DNA of 6,831 nt from Micavibrio sp. UBA1664 (GTDB taxonomy: Bacteria > Pseudomonadota > Alphaproteobacteria > Micavibrionales > UBA1664): the NCBI GenBank assembly GCA_002320485.1, contig DCKW01000054.1:1-6831 (forward strand), given 5' to 3'. Positions 1 through 6,353 of the stretch are shown here, in pieces. The notes below the pieces were generated by a model, which did no database searches, had not been told where the DNA came from, and saw only the letters and a list, made by a program, of their open reading frames with translations. A program made the position numbers and the translations under genes. Position 1 is the stretch's first letter. The number at the start of each line of letters is the position of its first letter.

Positions 1-1
1 T

Positions 2-799
2 ACAAATAAGGCATTGTTGGTTCGTATCTTGACGTTGCCGAAAGACAGTTATATCGCCAACAGGCAAAAAGTTATCGACCCTGATGCAATCGCAAAATCT
101 AAAAAGGCTTTGCAATATCTGATAGCGCATCGTCTGAGTGATGAAATGGAAATGTTATATCAGATGTGCGCCCCTGATACGGAATTTAGTACTAAGCCGG
201 AAGCGATGGCAAAACGGGCATTGCGAAATCTTGTGCTCAAATACAAACTGGCCACCTCCGAAGGGGAAGCGGTTCGTCTTGCATATCATCAATTCCAGAA
301 TGCCCTGACAATGACCGAAAAACTCGGCGCATTAAGTATTATGGTGGAAAGTGACAGGCCCGAACGTGAGCACGCTCTTATGGCCTTTTACGAGCAATAT
401 AAGCATTATGATCTTGTGATTGATAAGTGGTTTTCGGTTCAAGCGGCTTCATCACGACATGATACCCCTGCCCGCGTTAAAAGCCTTCTTGATCATAAGG
501 ATTTCAAATTTTCAAATCCTAACCGCGTTCGCTCTCTTATCGGTGCTTTTGCCATGCGTAATCAAAAATGTTTCCATGTATTATCCGGGGAAGGCTATAA
601 AATATTGACAGATGTCGTGATTACTTTAAATGATAAAAATCCGCAGATCGCATCACGTCTTTTAACGCCTATGCGTCAATGGAAATCTTTTACAACAGAA
701 CGGCAAAAACTTATGAAGGCGGAATTGAAACGCATTCTGGAACAGGACAATTTGTCACCTGATGTCTATGAGATTGTCAGCAAATGCCTGAGCATATAA
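2..799 (+). CDS. pepN: Aminopeptidase N, C-terminal part (5' truncated by window edge)
   Basis: This is the C-terminal 265 residues of an M1-family zinc aminopeptidase N, a cytosolic enzyme that removes N-terminal amino acids from peptides. The frame is open to the left edge without a stop, so the TTG at 14 is not a real start. The fragment is the helical DUF3458 C-terminal domain. Recognisable stretches are RALRNLVLKY, the segment VDKWFSVQAASS, NPNRVRSLIGAFA, NPQIASRLLTPMRQW and the closing DVYEIVSK, all typical of proteobacterial PepN. The catalytic GAMEN and HEXXH motifs belong to the missing upstream part, so activity cannot be judged here. Proteins of this family are about 870-890 residues, so roughly 70% lies outside the window. 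Its last 16 bases overlap rnhB, suggesting cotranscription. The family call is firm; the symbol follows from the domain. Confidence 0.93.
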   Translation, partial: TNKALLVRILTLPKDSYIANRQKVIDPDAIAKSKKALQYLIAHRLSDEMEMLYQMCAPDTEFSTKPEAMAKRALRNLVLKYKLATSEGEAVRLAYHQFQNALTMTEKLGALSIMVESDRPEREHALMAFYEQYKHYDLVIDKWFSVQAASSRHDTPARVKSLLDHKDFKFSNPNRVRSLIGAFAMRNQKCFHVLSGEGYKILTDVVITLNDKNPQIASRLLTPMRQWKSFTTERQKLMKAELKRILEQDNLSPDVYEIVSKCLSI

Positions 800-1365
800 T
801 TGTCGGGATTGATGAGGTAGGCCGCGGGCCTTTGGCGGGCCCCGTGGTGGCGGCCTGTGTTTATATTCCCGATCAAAACCTTCCTTTTCTAACGGATGCA
901 ACGGATAGTAAAAAACTCTCAAAAAAAAGACGTGAGGCTTTGGATATTTTAATTCGCAAACATTGTATTTTCTCTATTGCAGAGATAGCGCCCTGCCATA
1001 TTGATGAAATTAATATATTACAGGCCACAATGCGTGCGATGGAAAAGGCAGTTTCGCAACTCCCTTTCATACCCGATATGATTTATGTTGATGGAAACCG
1101 TGTGCCTTCACACCTGCCCTGTCCCGCCGAAGCTATTATTAAGGGGGATGCAAAGGTGAAACAAATTGCCTGTGCCTCAATTATTGCAAAGGTCTATCGA
1201 GATGCCATCATGGAACGTTTGTCGAACGAATTCCCGCATTACGGATGGGAGACAAATTCGGGCTACGGATCGAAAAAACATTTGGATGCGATTCAAAAAT
1301 ACGGTGTAACGACTCATCACCGCCACTCTTTCGCCCCTGTACGTAAACACGTACAGGCCGCATAA
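784..1365 (+). CDS. rnhB: Ribonuclease HII
   Basis: RNase HII cleaves the RNA strand of RNA-DNA hybrids and nicks 5' of single ribonucleotides embedded in DNA, acting in ribonucleotide excision repair and primer removal. The 193-residue protein is a normal size for the family. It opens with the signature GIDEVGRGPLAGPVV, which supplies catalytic Asp10 and Glu11 and the GRG substrate-binding loop (13-15). Asp103 (YVDGNR) and Asp122 (KGDAKV) complete the DEDD metal site, followed by the conserved ASIIAKVYRD helix (131-140) and the tyrosine of SGYGSKKH (159-166), which stacks near the ribonucleotide. The ATG at 784 lies only seven codons before the signature, so it is the natural start. It sits inside pepN (16-base overlap) with only a weak upstream GAG, suggesting translational coupling. 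The 3' end carries an inverted repeat. Confidence 0.97.
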   Translation: MPEHIIVGIDEVGRGPLAGPVVAACVYIPDQNLPFLTDATDSKKLSKKRREALDILIRKHCIFSIAEIAPCHIDEINILQATMRAMEKAVSQLPFIPDMIYVDGNRVPSHLPCPAEAIIKGDAKVKQIACASIIAKVYRDAIMERLSNEFPHYGWETNSGYGSKKHLDAIQKYGVTTHHRHSFAPVRKHVQAA

Positions 1366-1432
1366 AATATAATATTATTTCTTTTTTCAAATTTGACTTG
1401 ACCCGTGAATCATTTTTCGATTCTTATGATTC
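1290..1432. promoter_or_regulatory. Cluster of five GANTC (CcrM) sites around the ccrM start
   Basis: GANTC sites occur at 1290-1294 (GATTC), 1311-1315 (GACTC), 1407-1411 (GAATC), 1419-1423 (GATTC) and 1428-1432 (GATTC). The last three lie within 26 bases directly before the preferred ccrM ATG. By my manual scan the whole window has only eleven such sites, so nearly half fall in 143 bases. In Caulobacter the ccrM promoter region carries GANTC sites whose methylation state affects transcription, so an autoregulatory role is plausible here. The gap also contains a TATAAT (1368-1373) without a convincing -35, and overlapping TTGACT/TTGACC hexamers (1393-1403) without a good -10. I therefore cannot place the promoter. 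I see no TTAA-N7-TTAA CtrA box in the gap. Confidence 0.5.
1336..1357. repeat. Perfect 9-bp inverted repeat with 4-base loop at the end of rnhB
   Basis: CCTGTACGT (1336-1344) and ACGTACAGG (1349-1357) are perfect reverse complements around an AAAC loop. The repeat lies within the last codons of rnhB. Downstream is an AT-rich stretch containing a TATAAT hexamer (1368-1373), with a T-rich run only at 1378-1387. The T run starts about 20 bases after the stem, too far for a standard intrinsic terminator. It could be an RNA hairpin that protects or attenuates the rnhB transcript, or a palindromic DNA operator upstream of ccrM. The repeat itself is certain; its function is inferred. Confidence 0.6.
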
Positions 1433-1434
1433 GC

Positions 1435-2565
1435 ATGGAAGCGGACTATAAAAATAAAATCCTTAAAGGTGATTGTATAGAGGTTTTAAAATCTCTGCCT
1501 GATAACTCGGTCGACATGGTATTTGCCGATCCCCCTTATAACATGCAATTGGGTGGAGAGCTACACCGTCCTGACAATTCCAAAGTTGATGCAGTGACCG
1601 ATCATTGGGACCAGTTCGAATCGATGCGCCAATATGATGACTTGTCTGAAGCATGGTTGAAAGAATGCCGTAGAGTACTAAAAGACAACGGTACTTTATG
1701 GGTTATCGGCAGCTATCATAATATTTTTCGTGTTGGCGCCAAATTGATGGATTGCGGATACTGGATTTTAAATGATGTTATCTGGCGAAAAAATAATCCT
1801 ATGCCAAATTTTCGTGGCACCCGTCTGTGTAATGCGCACGAAACATTAATTTGGGCGTCAAAGCATGAAAAATCAAAATTTACTTTTAATTATGACGCCC
1901 TCAAGGAAATGAATGACGGCTTACAAATGCGCTCCGACTGGCTAATCCCTATCTGCAACGGCGGTGAACGCCTGAAGGATGATGAAGGCACGAAGGTTCA
2001 TACGACACAAAAACCGGAAGCCCTACTTTATCGCGTATTGATGACGGCTTCGAAACCCGGCGATATTATTCTGGATCCTTTCTTCGGAACGGGCACAACC
2101 GGCGCAGTTGCCAAGAAAATGGGCCGCCATTTTATCGGCATCGAACGCGAGAGCAAATATATCAAGGCCGCTCAGGCGCGCATTGATGCAATTGAAACAG
2201 GGGATATATCGGCATTCAAACTGGAGAAAAAACGTGAAGAAATACGCATTCCGTTTTCCATGTTACTTGAAAACGGCATTATTGCACCGGGAGCGATTCT
2301 TACCTGCCCAAAAGGTAAAAATAATGCCACCGTTCATGCTGACGGCTCATTGATAGTTGACGGCCATAAAGCCTCCATCCATAAACTTGGCGCAACATTA
2401 CAAAACGCACCAAGTTGTAACGGATGGACATACTGGCACACTTCCGAAAACGGCAAGTCAATTCCTATTGACGACCTGCGACAAATTATGCGAAAGAAAG
2501 TATCAGAGAGCCGTATGTCAGAACGCATCCAACAAAAATCTGTGGAAAATTCTGTTATTATGTAA
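1435..2565 (+). CDS. ccrM: CcrM-type orphan DNA adenine-N6 methyltransferase (GANTC)
   Basis: This is a cell-cycle DNA methyltransferase that transfers methyl from S-adenosylmethionine to adenine in GANTC. It is a beta-class enzyme: the catalytic DPPY (32-35, within FADPPYNMQLGG) comes before the SAM-binding motif DPFFGTGTTG (214-223). The segments RPDNSKVDAV, HWDQFES, GSYHNIFRVG, NPMPNFRGTR and TQKPEALLYR match CcrM closely. Residues about 270-355 form the RAMA domain found in CcrM, including SIHKLGA and CNGWTYWH. A charged tail of about 20 residues follows. No restriction endonuclease is adjacent, as expected for an orphan regulator. The start is uncertain: GTG 1405 (386 aa), ATG 1426 and ATG 1435 (376 aa) all fit, and none has a Shine-Dalgarno sequence. 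I prefer 1435 because it leaves a short lead into the KGDC motif, as in Caulobacter CcrM (358 aa). Confidence 0.95.
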   Translation: MEADYKNKILKGDCIEVLKSLPDNSVDMVFADPPYNMQLGGELHRPDNSKVDAVTDHWDQFESMRQYDDLSEAWLKECRRVLKDNGTLWVIGSYHNIFRVGAKLMDCGYWILNDVIWRKNNPMPNFRGTRLCNAHETLIWASKHEKSKFTFNYDALKEMNDGLQMRSDWLIPICNGGERLKDDEGTKVHTTQKPEALLYRVLMTASKPGDIILDPFFGTGTTGAVAKKMGRHFIGIERESKYIKAAQARIDAIETGDISAFKLEKKREEIRIPFSMLLENGIIAPGAILTCPKGKNNATVHADGSLIVDGHKASIHKLGATLQNAPSCNGWTYWHTSENGKSIPIDDLRQIMRKKVSESRMSERIQQKSVENSVIM

Positions 2566-2607
2566 TATAAATAGTCTCTCACATAGCGAAACAGATAGAA
2601 TAAATTA

Positions 2608-2805
2608 ATGAATAAATTATTACAAAGCATGACCACACGCATGCACATGACCCCGAATGAGAACAAGTTAAAAACAACGCCTCAATTTATTGACCTATCC
2701 ATACGTGTTGATATGGAAACATGGCGTTATTTTGAAAATCTAGACGAAGATTCCAGGGCAATCATGGCGCGGGTTTTAAAAGACTATGTTGAGAAGCAAA
2801 AATAA
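2608..2805 (+). CDS. Small probable ribbon-helix-helix DNA-binding protein
   Basis: This 65-residue protein is not one I recognise by name. Its second half fits the ribbon-helix-helix pattern of CopG/BrnA-like regulators. Residues 27-34 (FIDLSIRV) form a short alternating beta strand, 35-45 a first helix, then a turn at LDEDS, and 49-63 a second helix (RAIMARVLKDYVEK). The first 25 residues are polar and probably disordered. In-frame ATGs at 2629, 2641 and 2647 are alternative starts; no strong ribosome-binding site decides between them. It sits 42 bases after ccrM and 21 before lgt on the same strand, so it is probably cotranscribed. No toxin-like partner flanks it, which argues against a toxin-antitoxin pair and leaves a standalone or autoregulatory transcription factor as an option. 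The fold call is inference from pattern only. Confidence 0.6.
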   Translation: MNKLLQSMTTRMHMTPNENKLKTTPQFIDLSIRVDMETWRYFENLDEDSRAIMARVLKDYVEKQK

Positions 2806-2826
2806 TTAGCGTAAAGTGCCGTCACT

Positions 2827-3627
2827 ATGGCTTTACAATTTCCCGATCTCGACCCAGTTGCTCTTTCTCTTGGCCCTCTCGACATCCGTTGGTATGCCCT
2901 TTCCTATATGGCAGGGTTTTTACTGGGCTGGTGGGCTATCAAAAAATTTCTGGACAAATATCCTTCAGTATATTTAACCAAAGATAAAGTGGATGATCTG
3001 CTTACATGGATCATTATTGGGGTTATTCTGGGTGGACGCCTAGGTTATGTGTTGTTCTATAATTTTGATTATTATTTGGAAAATCCGCTCGACGCTTTAA
3101 TGATTTGGCATGGCGGCATGGCTTTTCACGGAGGCTTGATCGGGGTCATTACGGCCATGATCCTGTTTGCGTGGAAAAACAAAATGCCGTTTTTTGCAGT
3201 TGCAGACCGCGTTGCAGTCGTCACACCTATTGGGCTGTTTTTCGGGCGCATTGCCAATTTTATTAATGGCGAGTTGTACGGTCGCGCATCTGATCTGCCG
3301 TGGGCAATGGTATTTGGAGAGGGTGATGTCGCCCGCCACCCCAGCCAAATTTATCAGGCCGCTACGGAAGGCCTAATCCTATTTGCGGTTCTCTTAATCG
3401 CACAACGATTTCCTGTAATACGTAACCGTTATGGAATTTTATCGGGATTGTTTTTAAGCGGTTATGCTATCATGCGTTTCTTCATTGAATTTACACGCCA
3501 ACCCGACTCGCAATTGGGATTACTTTTTGCCGATTTAAGTATGGGGCAAATTTTGTGCATACCAATGTTCCTGTCCGGTGTTGCAATTATCATCTACGCC
3601 CTTAAAAAGCATGCAAAGGCTCGATGA
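2827..3627 (+). CDS. lgt: Prolipoprotein diacylglyceryl transferase
   Basis: Lgt is an inner-membrane enzyme that transfers diacylglyceryl from phosphatidylglycerol to the lipobox cysteine of prelipoproteins, the first step of lipoprotein maturation. The 266-residue protein is close to the usual 260-290. It shows several hydrophobic membrane spans (for example about 23-40, 58-78, 98-116, 125-140, 183-193, 203-220 and 238-258). The family signature is at 140-153 (GRIANFINGELYGR), with the conserved Arg141, Asn144, Asn147 and Glu149. Other conserved elements are RWYALSY (21-27), the HGG motif with His101, HPSQIYQA (171-178), FTRQPDSQLG (222-231) and SMGQIL (238-243). The signature has Ala143 where many homologues have Gly. 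The ATG at 2827 is the only sensible start; its ribosome-binding site is weak. midA begins inside its last 17 bases. Confidence 0.97.
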   Translation: MALQFPDLDPVALSLGPLDIRWYALSYMAGFLLGWWAIKKFLDKYPSVYLTKDKVDDLLTWIIIGVILGGRLGYVLFYNFDYYLENPLDALMIWHGGMAFHGGLIGVITAMILFAWKNKMPFFAVADRVAVVTPIGLFFGRIANFINGELYGRASDLPWAMVFGEGDVARHPSQIYQAATEGLILFAVLLIAQRFPVIRNRYGILSGLFLSGYAIMRFFIEFTRQPDSQLGLLFADLSMGQILCIPMFLSGVAIIIYALKKHAKAR

Positions 3628-4531
3628 ATTTATGGGCGATGCCCTCGCGCGCTATTACGATAGCCGCGATCCTCTGGGGGCAAAAGGTGACTTTATAACA
3701 GCTCCGGAAATCTCCCAGTTATTTGGGGAAATTATCGGCGTATGGACAGCTCGAAAATGGCTGGATATGGGCTCACCGGCAAAATTCAATCTTATAGAGC
3801 TAGGCCCCGGACGAGGCACGTTAATGGCTGATCTGTTAAGGGCGACCAGGCACATCCCCGGGTTTCATAGCGCAGCTAGTATATATCTGGTGGAAACCAG
3901 CCGCACATTGATAGAAAAACAGCAGACAACTTTAAATGGGTATAATGTACAGTGGTGTGATCATTTGAAAGATATTTCCTCCGCTGAGCCTGCAATTATA
4001 ATTGCAAATGAGTTTTTCGACGCCCTTCCCGTCCGGCAATTTCGTTTGGCGAATAATAGCTGGCAGGAATGCTATATTGATGAAAATACCGTCAAATGGA
4101 TAGATGTCGATACACCGCCATTAAAATCTACATTGCCACATCCAGCCGTTAATGACATTTATGAATATTCAGACGCGCAAAAAGAGTATGCAAATATCAT
4201 ACATAAATTTCAGGGGGCCGCCCTTATCATAGATTATGGCTATTTTAAATCGGCATACGGGGACACTTTGCAGGCCTTGCATCATCATAATCCCTGTAAA
4301 ATCATCGACCATATCGGCAATGCCGACATTACATCCCATGTTGATTTCGAGTGGCTGTCTACTTTTTTCTCTAAATATAGATTATCGACACAATCGCAAT
4401 TTCTTATGGATAATGGTATTGCAATTCGCTATCGGCAACTTCATAACGACTTATTGCGATCAGGCTATGAACGTTTGATCCACAGTCGCCAAATGGGTGA
4501 ATTATTTAAAGTTTTGGAAATATCGATTTAA
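3611..4531 (+). CDS. midA: SAM-dependent methyltransferase, MidA/NDUFAF7 family
   Basis: This is a class I SAM-dependent methyltransferase of the family that includes mitochondrial NDUFAF7/MidA, an arginine methyltransferase needed for respiratory complex I assembly. Whether the bacterial protein has the same target is not shown by the sequence. Family landmarks are the segment 17-42 (SRDPLG..GDF..APEISQLFGE), the SAM-binding motif ELGPGRGT (63-70), NEFFDALPVRQF (133-144), IDYGY (207-211), NADITSHVDF (237-246) and the C-terminal RQMGELFKVL (293-302). With ATG 3611 it is 306 residues, shorter than the usual 340-370. The N terminus lacks most of the leading helix and the usual GYY context. A GTG at 3578 would add 11 residues, and a stop lies further upstream in that frame. 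It overlaps lgt by 17 bases, and the lgt-midA pair is common in Alphaproteobacteria. Its stop overlaps the convergent gene. Confidence 0.88.
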   Translation: MQRLDEFMGDALARYYDSRDPLGAKGDFITAPEISQLFGEIIGVWTARKWLDMGSPAKFNLIELGPGRGTLMADLLRATRHIPGFHSAASIYLVETSRTLIEKQQTTLNGYNVQWCDHLKDISSAEPAIIIANEFFDALPVRQFRLANNSWQECYIDENTVKWIDVDTPPLKSTLPHPAVNDIYEYSDAQKEYANIIHKFQGAALIIDYGYFKSAYGDTLQALHHHNPCKIIDHIGNADITSHVDFEWLSTFFSKYRLSTQSQFLMDNGIAIRYRQLHNDLLRSGYERLIHSRQMGELFKVLEISI

Positions 4532-5328
4532 GAATCTAAATCCTTGAAATTTTTAGTCCATACCGGACGGGTCATTTCATCATCTTCAAAAAATGTGATC
4601 TCGTCCATTTGCCCGCGGAAAGTCGCCCCGTTCTCATCAAATTGTTCGATAGAGTTAATCTTAATTCTTATTCGGGCAAGCAAGACACGACTGCCTTTTT
4701 CAAATCCACCAACAGGATTTTTTTGGATACGATCAAGTAAGGGATCGGCTTGCTCGGGATAAATAGGCACTTTTGTTATTGCATATTTGTTATCAGGAAT
4801 AAATTTCATGTTTGAAGGGAAATTTTGTGAAGAATAATCACGCTCACACCCTAATTGCCTGTATTTAGTAAAAGGAAATATAACAGCGCCATCATTAATA
4901 AGCTGATAATTTGGATGTATTTGAAAAGCAAGATCACTAAAATTATAACGACCCAGAGGAATTGGCGTTAATATTTCCAAACGATCAGATATTGTATTTG
5001 AATAATATTGTAAATCCCTTCTTGTCCCTGACAAAATATTGATCCATATAAACTCGTCACCAATATATTTCTCATACAAATTGCAATGCAGTGTCTTCAC
5101 ATAGTCTGATAATTTTTTGTCGTCACTTTTATCATAAACTCTAAATTTATAAAAAAGCGCTGCCAGATTTGCATGAGTTGCCGGAGCATATGATATTTCA
5201 CCGTTCTCGACCTCAGTATCTTCAGTTACTGTTTCTTCAACCGTTTGTATTTGTTCGGTCTGAGCATGGACCGTAGGGGTTACCATGAGGGTTAAAAAGC
5301 ATAAAAGTAACAAATGGTAATATTTCAT
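4528..5328 (-). CDS. Secreted protein of unknown function, DUF4852-like
   Basis: This 266-residue protein has no known function. It begins with a clear Sec signal peptide: Lys2, a hydrophobic core at 6-16 and a likely signal peptidase I site after VHA (20-22). The cysteine at 10 is not in a lipobox, so a soluble periplasmic protein is more likely than a lipoprotein. Residues 23-43 are an acidic, Glu/Thr-rich linker. The body starts near YAPATHANLAALFYKF (47-62) and continues with NLYEKYIGDEFIW; this resembles my memory of the DUF4852 family of proteobacterial secreted proteins, but I could not run a profile search. Its ATG overlaps the mutY stop as ATGA, so translation is probably coupled to mutY. 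Its stop overlaps that of the convergent midA by four bases. No functional link to DNA repair is evident. Confidence 0.8.
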   Translation of the reverse strand: MKYYHLLLLCFLTLMVTPTVHAQTEQIQTVEETVTEDTEVENGEISYAPATHANLAALFYKFRVYDKSDDKKLSDYVKTLHCNLYEKYIGDEFIWINILSGTRRDLQYYSNTISDRLEILTPIPLGRYNFSDLAFQIHPNYQLINDGAVIFPFTKYRQLGCERDYSSQNFPSNMKFIPDNKYAITKVPIYPEQADPLLDRIQKNPVGGFEKGSRVLLARIRIKINSIEQFDENGATFRGQMDEITFFEDDEMTRPVWTKNFKDLDS

Positions 5329-6353
5329 ATCTCAGACTTTATCATATTCCAGAGTTTTTTAAACAAGGTCGGTAATCCGGCAGTATCCATTTCATCTTTC
5401 CCGATCATCATATCCGTTTCATCAGATAAGAAAAGCGGATAAAGCGTTAATGCAAAATGTGTAAAAACATGACGTATTTTTAGGCTCTCCTTATATTCAC
5501 CCGTTAAGGGAACATCGACCTCCACCCATTCTGTTGTAGGAAAACCGATCATGCCACCCAGCATACCTTTTTCAGGTCTTGTCTCTATCCCTATTTTATC
5601 ATTATGGATATAAATGATGGCGATTGCATGTTTTTCGGGAATTTTTTTCTTAGGCTTTTTAAACGGATAAATCGAGGGATCGGCAGTTTTATATGCCTTG
5701 CAATACTGATTAATCGGACAGATCATACATTTTGGTGATCTAGGCGTACAAATAGTTGCCCCAAGATCCATTAAAGATTGCGCAAAGCAGGAAGGGCGAT
5801 TTTGATTTTCACCGACAAATAAGTGCTCGGCATAATTTCTGATGATCCGCTTTGAGTCTGGCAAGGGTGTATCAATGATATACAGCCGTGAAATTACACG
5901 CTCGATATTACCGTCTATTACGATGGCAGGCCTGTCAAAAGCAATCGATGCAATGGCCGCAGCCGTATAATCCCCTATTCCCGGAAGCAGTTTAAGCGTT
6001 TTTATATCAGACGGGAAAACACCGTCATATTTTTCAGCCACAACCCGCGCGCATTTATGCAGATTGCGGGCGCGGCTGTAATAACCTAATCCCGCCCACT
6101 CTTTCATAACAGTTTCCTGTGCCGCGTCTGCCAAATCATGAACAGACGGCCATAATGTTACAAATTTTTCAAAATAGGATTTGACGGCTCCTACGGTGGT
6201 TTGTTGCAACATCACTTCCGACAACCAAACATGATATGGATCAGGCTTTTCGAATGGACGCGCTCTCCATGGCAAAACACGGGCATGGCGGTCATACCAG
6301 TTCAGCATTGCTTCGCGTATCAGGGATGGTGTATCGTTTTTCGCAACAGACAT
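5325..6353 (-). CDS. mutY: A/G-specific adenine DNA glycosylase
   Basis: MutY removes adenine mispaired with 8-oxoguanine, preventing G:C to T:A mutations. The 342-residue protein has the complete family layout. The lead-in is WYDRHARVLPWR (19-30), and SEVMLQQT (45-52) holds catalytic Glu46. The helix-hairpin-helix is at LLPGIGDYTAAAI (122-134), and IDGNIERV (146-153) holds catalytic Asp147. The iron-sulfur cluster ligands are Cys202, 209, 212 and 218 with C-X6-C-X2-C-X5-C spacing. A NUDIX-like C-terminal domain recognises 8-oxoG, with RPEKGMLGGMIGFP (259-272) and RHVFTHF (294-300). The usual FSH triad reads FTH here. The frame stays open upstream to 6467, but that extension lies antisense to dciA and resembles no MutY, so I use the ATG at 6353; Met16 (6308) is a shorter alternative. 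The gene is coupled downstream to the DUF4852-like gene. Confidence 0.95.
   Translation of the reverse strand: MSVAKNDTPSLIREAMLNWYDRHARVLPWRARPFEKPDPYHVWLSEVMLQQTTVGAVKSYFEKFVTLWPSVHDLADAAQETVMKEWAGLGYYSRARNLHKCARVVAEKYDGVFPSDIKTLKLLPGIGDYTAAAIASIAFDRPAIVIDGNIERVISRLYIIDTPLPDSKRIIRNYAEHLFVGENQNRPSCFAQSLMDLGATICTPRSPKCMICPINQYCKAYKTADPSIYPFKKPKKKIPEKHAIAIIYIHNDKIGIETRPEKGMLGGMIGFPTTEWVEVDVPLTGEYKESLKIRHVFTHFALTLYPLFLSDETDMMIGKDEMDTAGLPTLFKKLWNMIKSEI

Noticed and set aside
14..16. TTG as the start of the first gene
   Set aside because: The frame stays open to the window edge and the protein is clearly the C-terminal part of PepN.
1336..1387. Intrinsic terminator after rnhB
   Set aside because: The hairpin is good but the T-rich run begins about 20 bases after the stem, so it lacks the required adjacent U tract.
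1425..1430. TATGAT as the -10 box of ccrM
   Set aside because: It ends four bases before the preferred ATG, so transcription would start inside the start codon; no -35 sits at 16-18 bases. It overlaps two GATTC sites, which explains part of the resemblance.
1435..2565. Restriction-modification system
   Set aside because: The methyltransferase is CcrM-like with a RAMA domain and no endonuclease or specificity gene is next to it.
2334..2666. 110-codon minus-strand ORF opposite the ccrM 3' end and the small RHH gene
   Set aside because: It is antisense to the conserved RAMA domain, has no recognisable domain, and its composition (Cys, Met and Phe rich) looks like a shadow frame.
2608..2827. 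Toxin-antitoxin module around the small RHH-like gene
   Set aside because: The flanking genes are ccrM and lgt; no small toxin-like ORF is adjacent on either strand.
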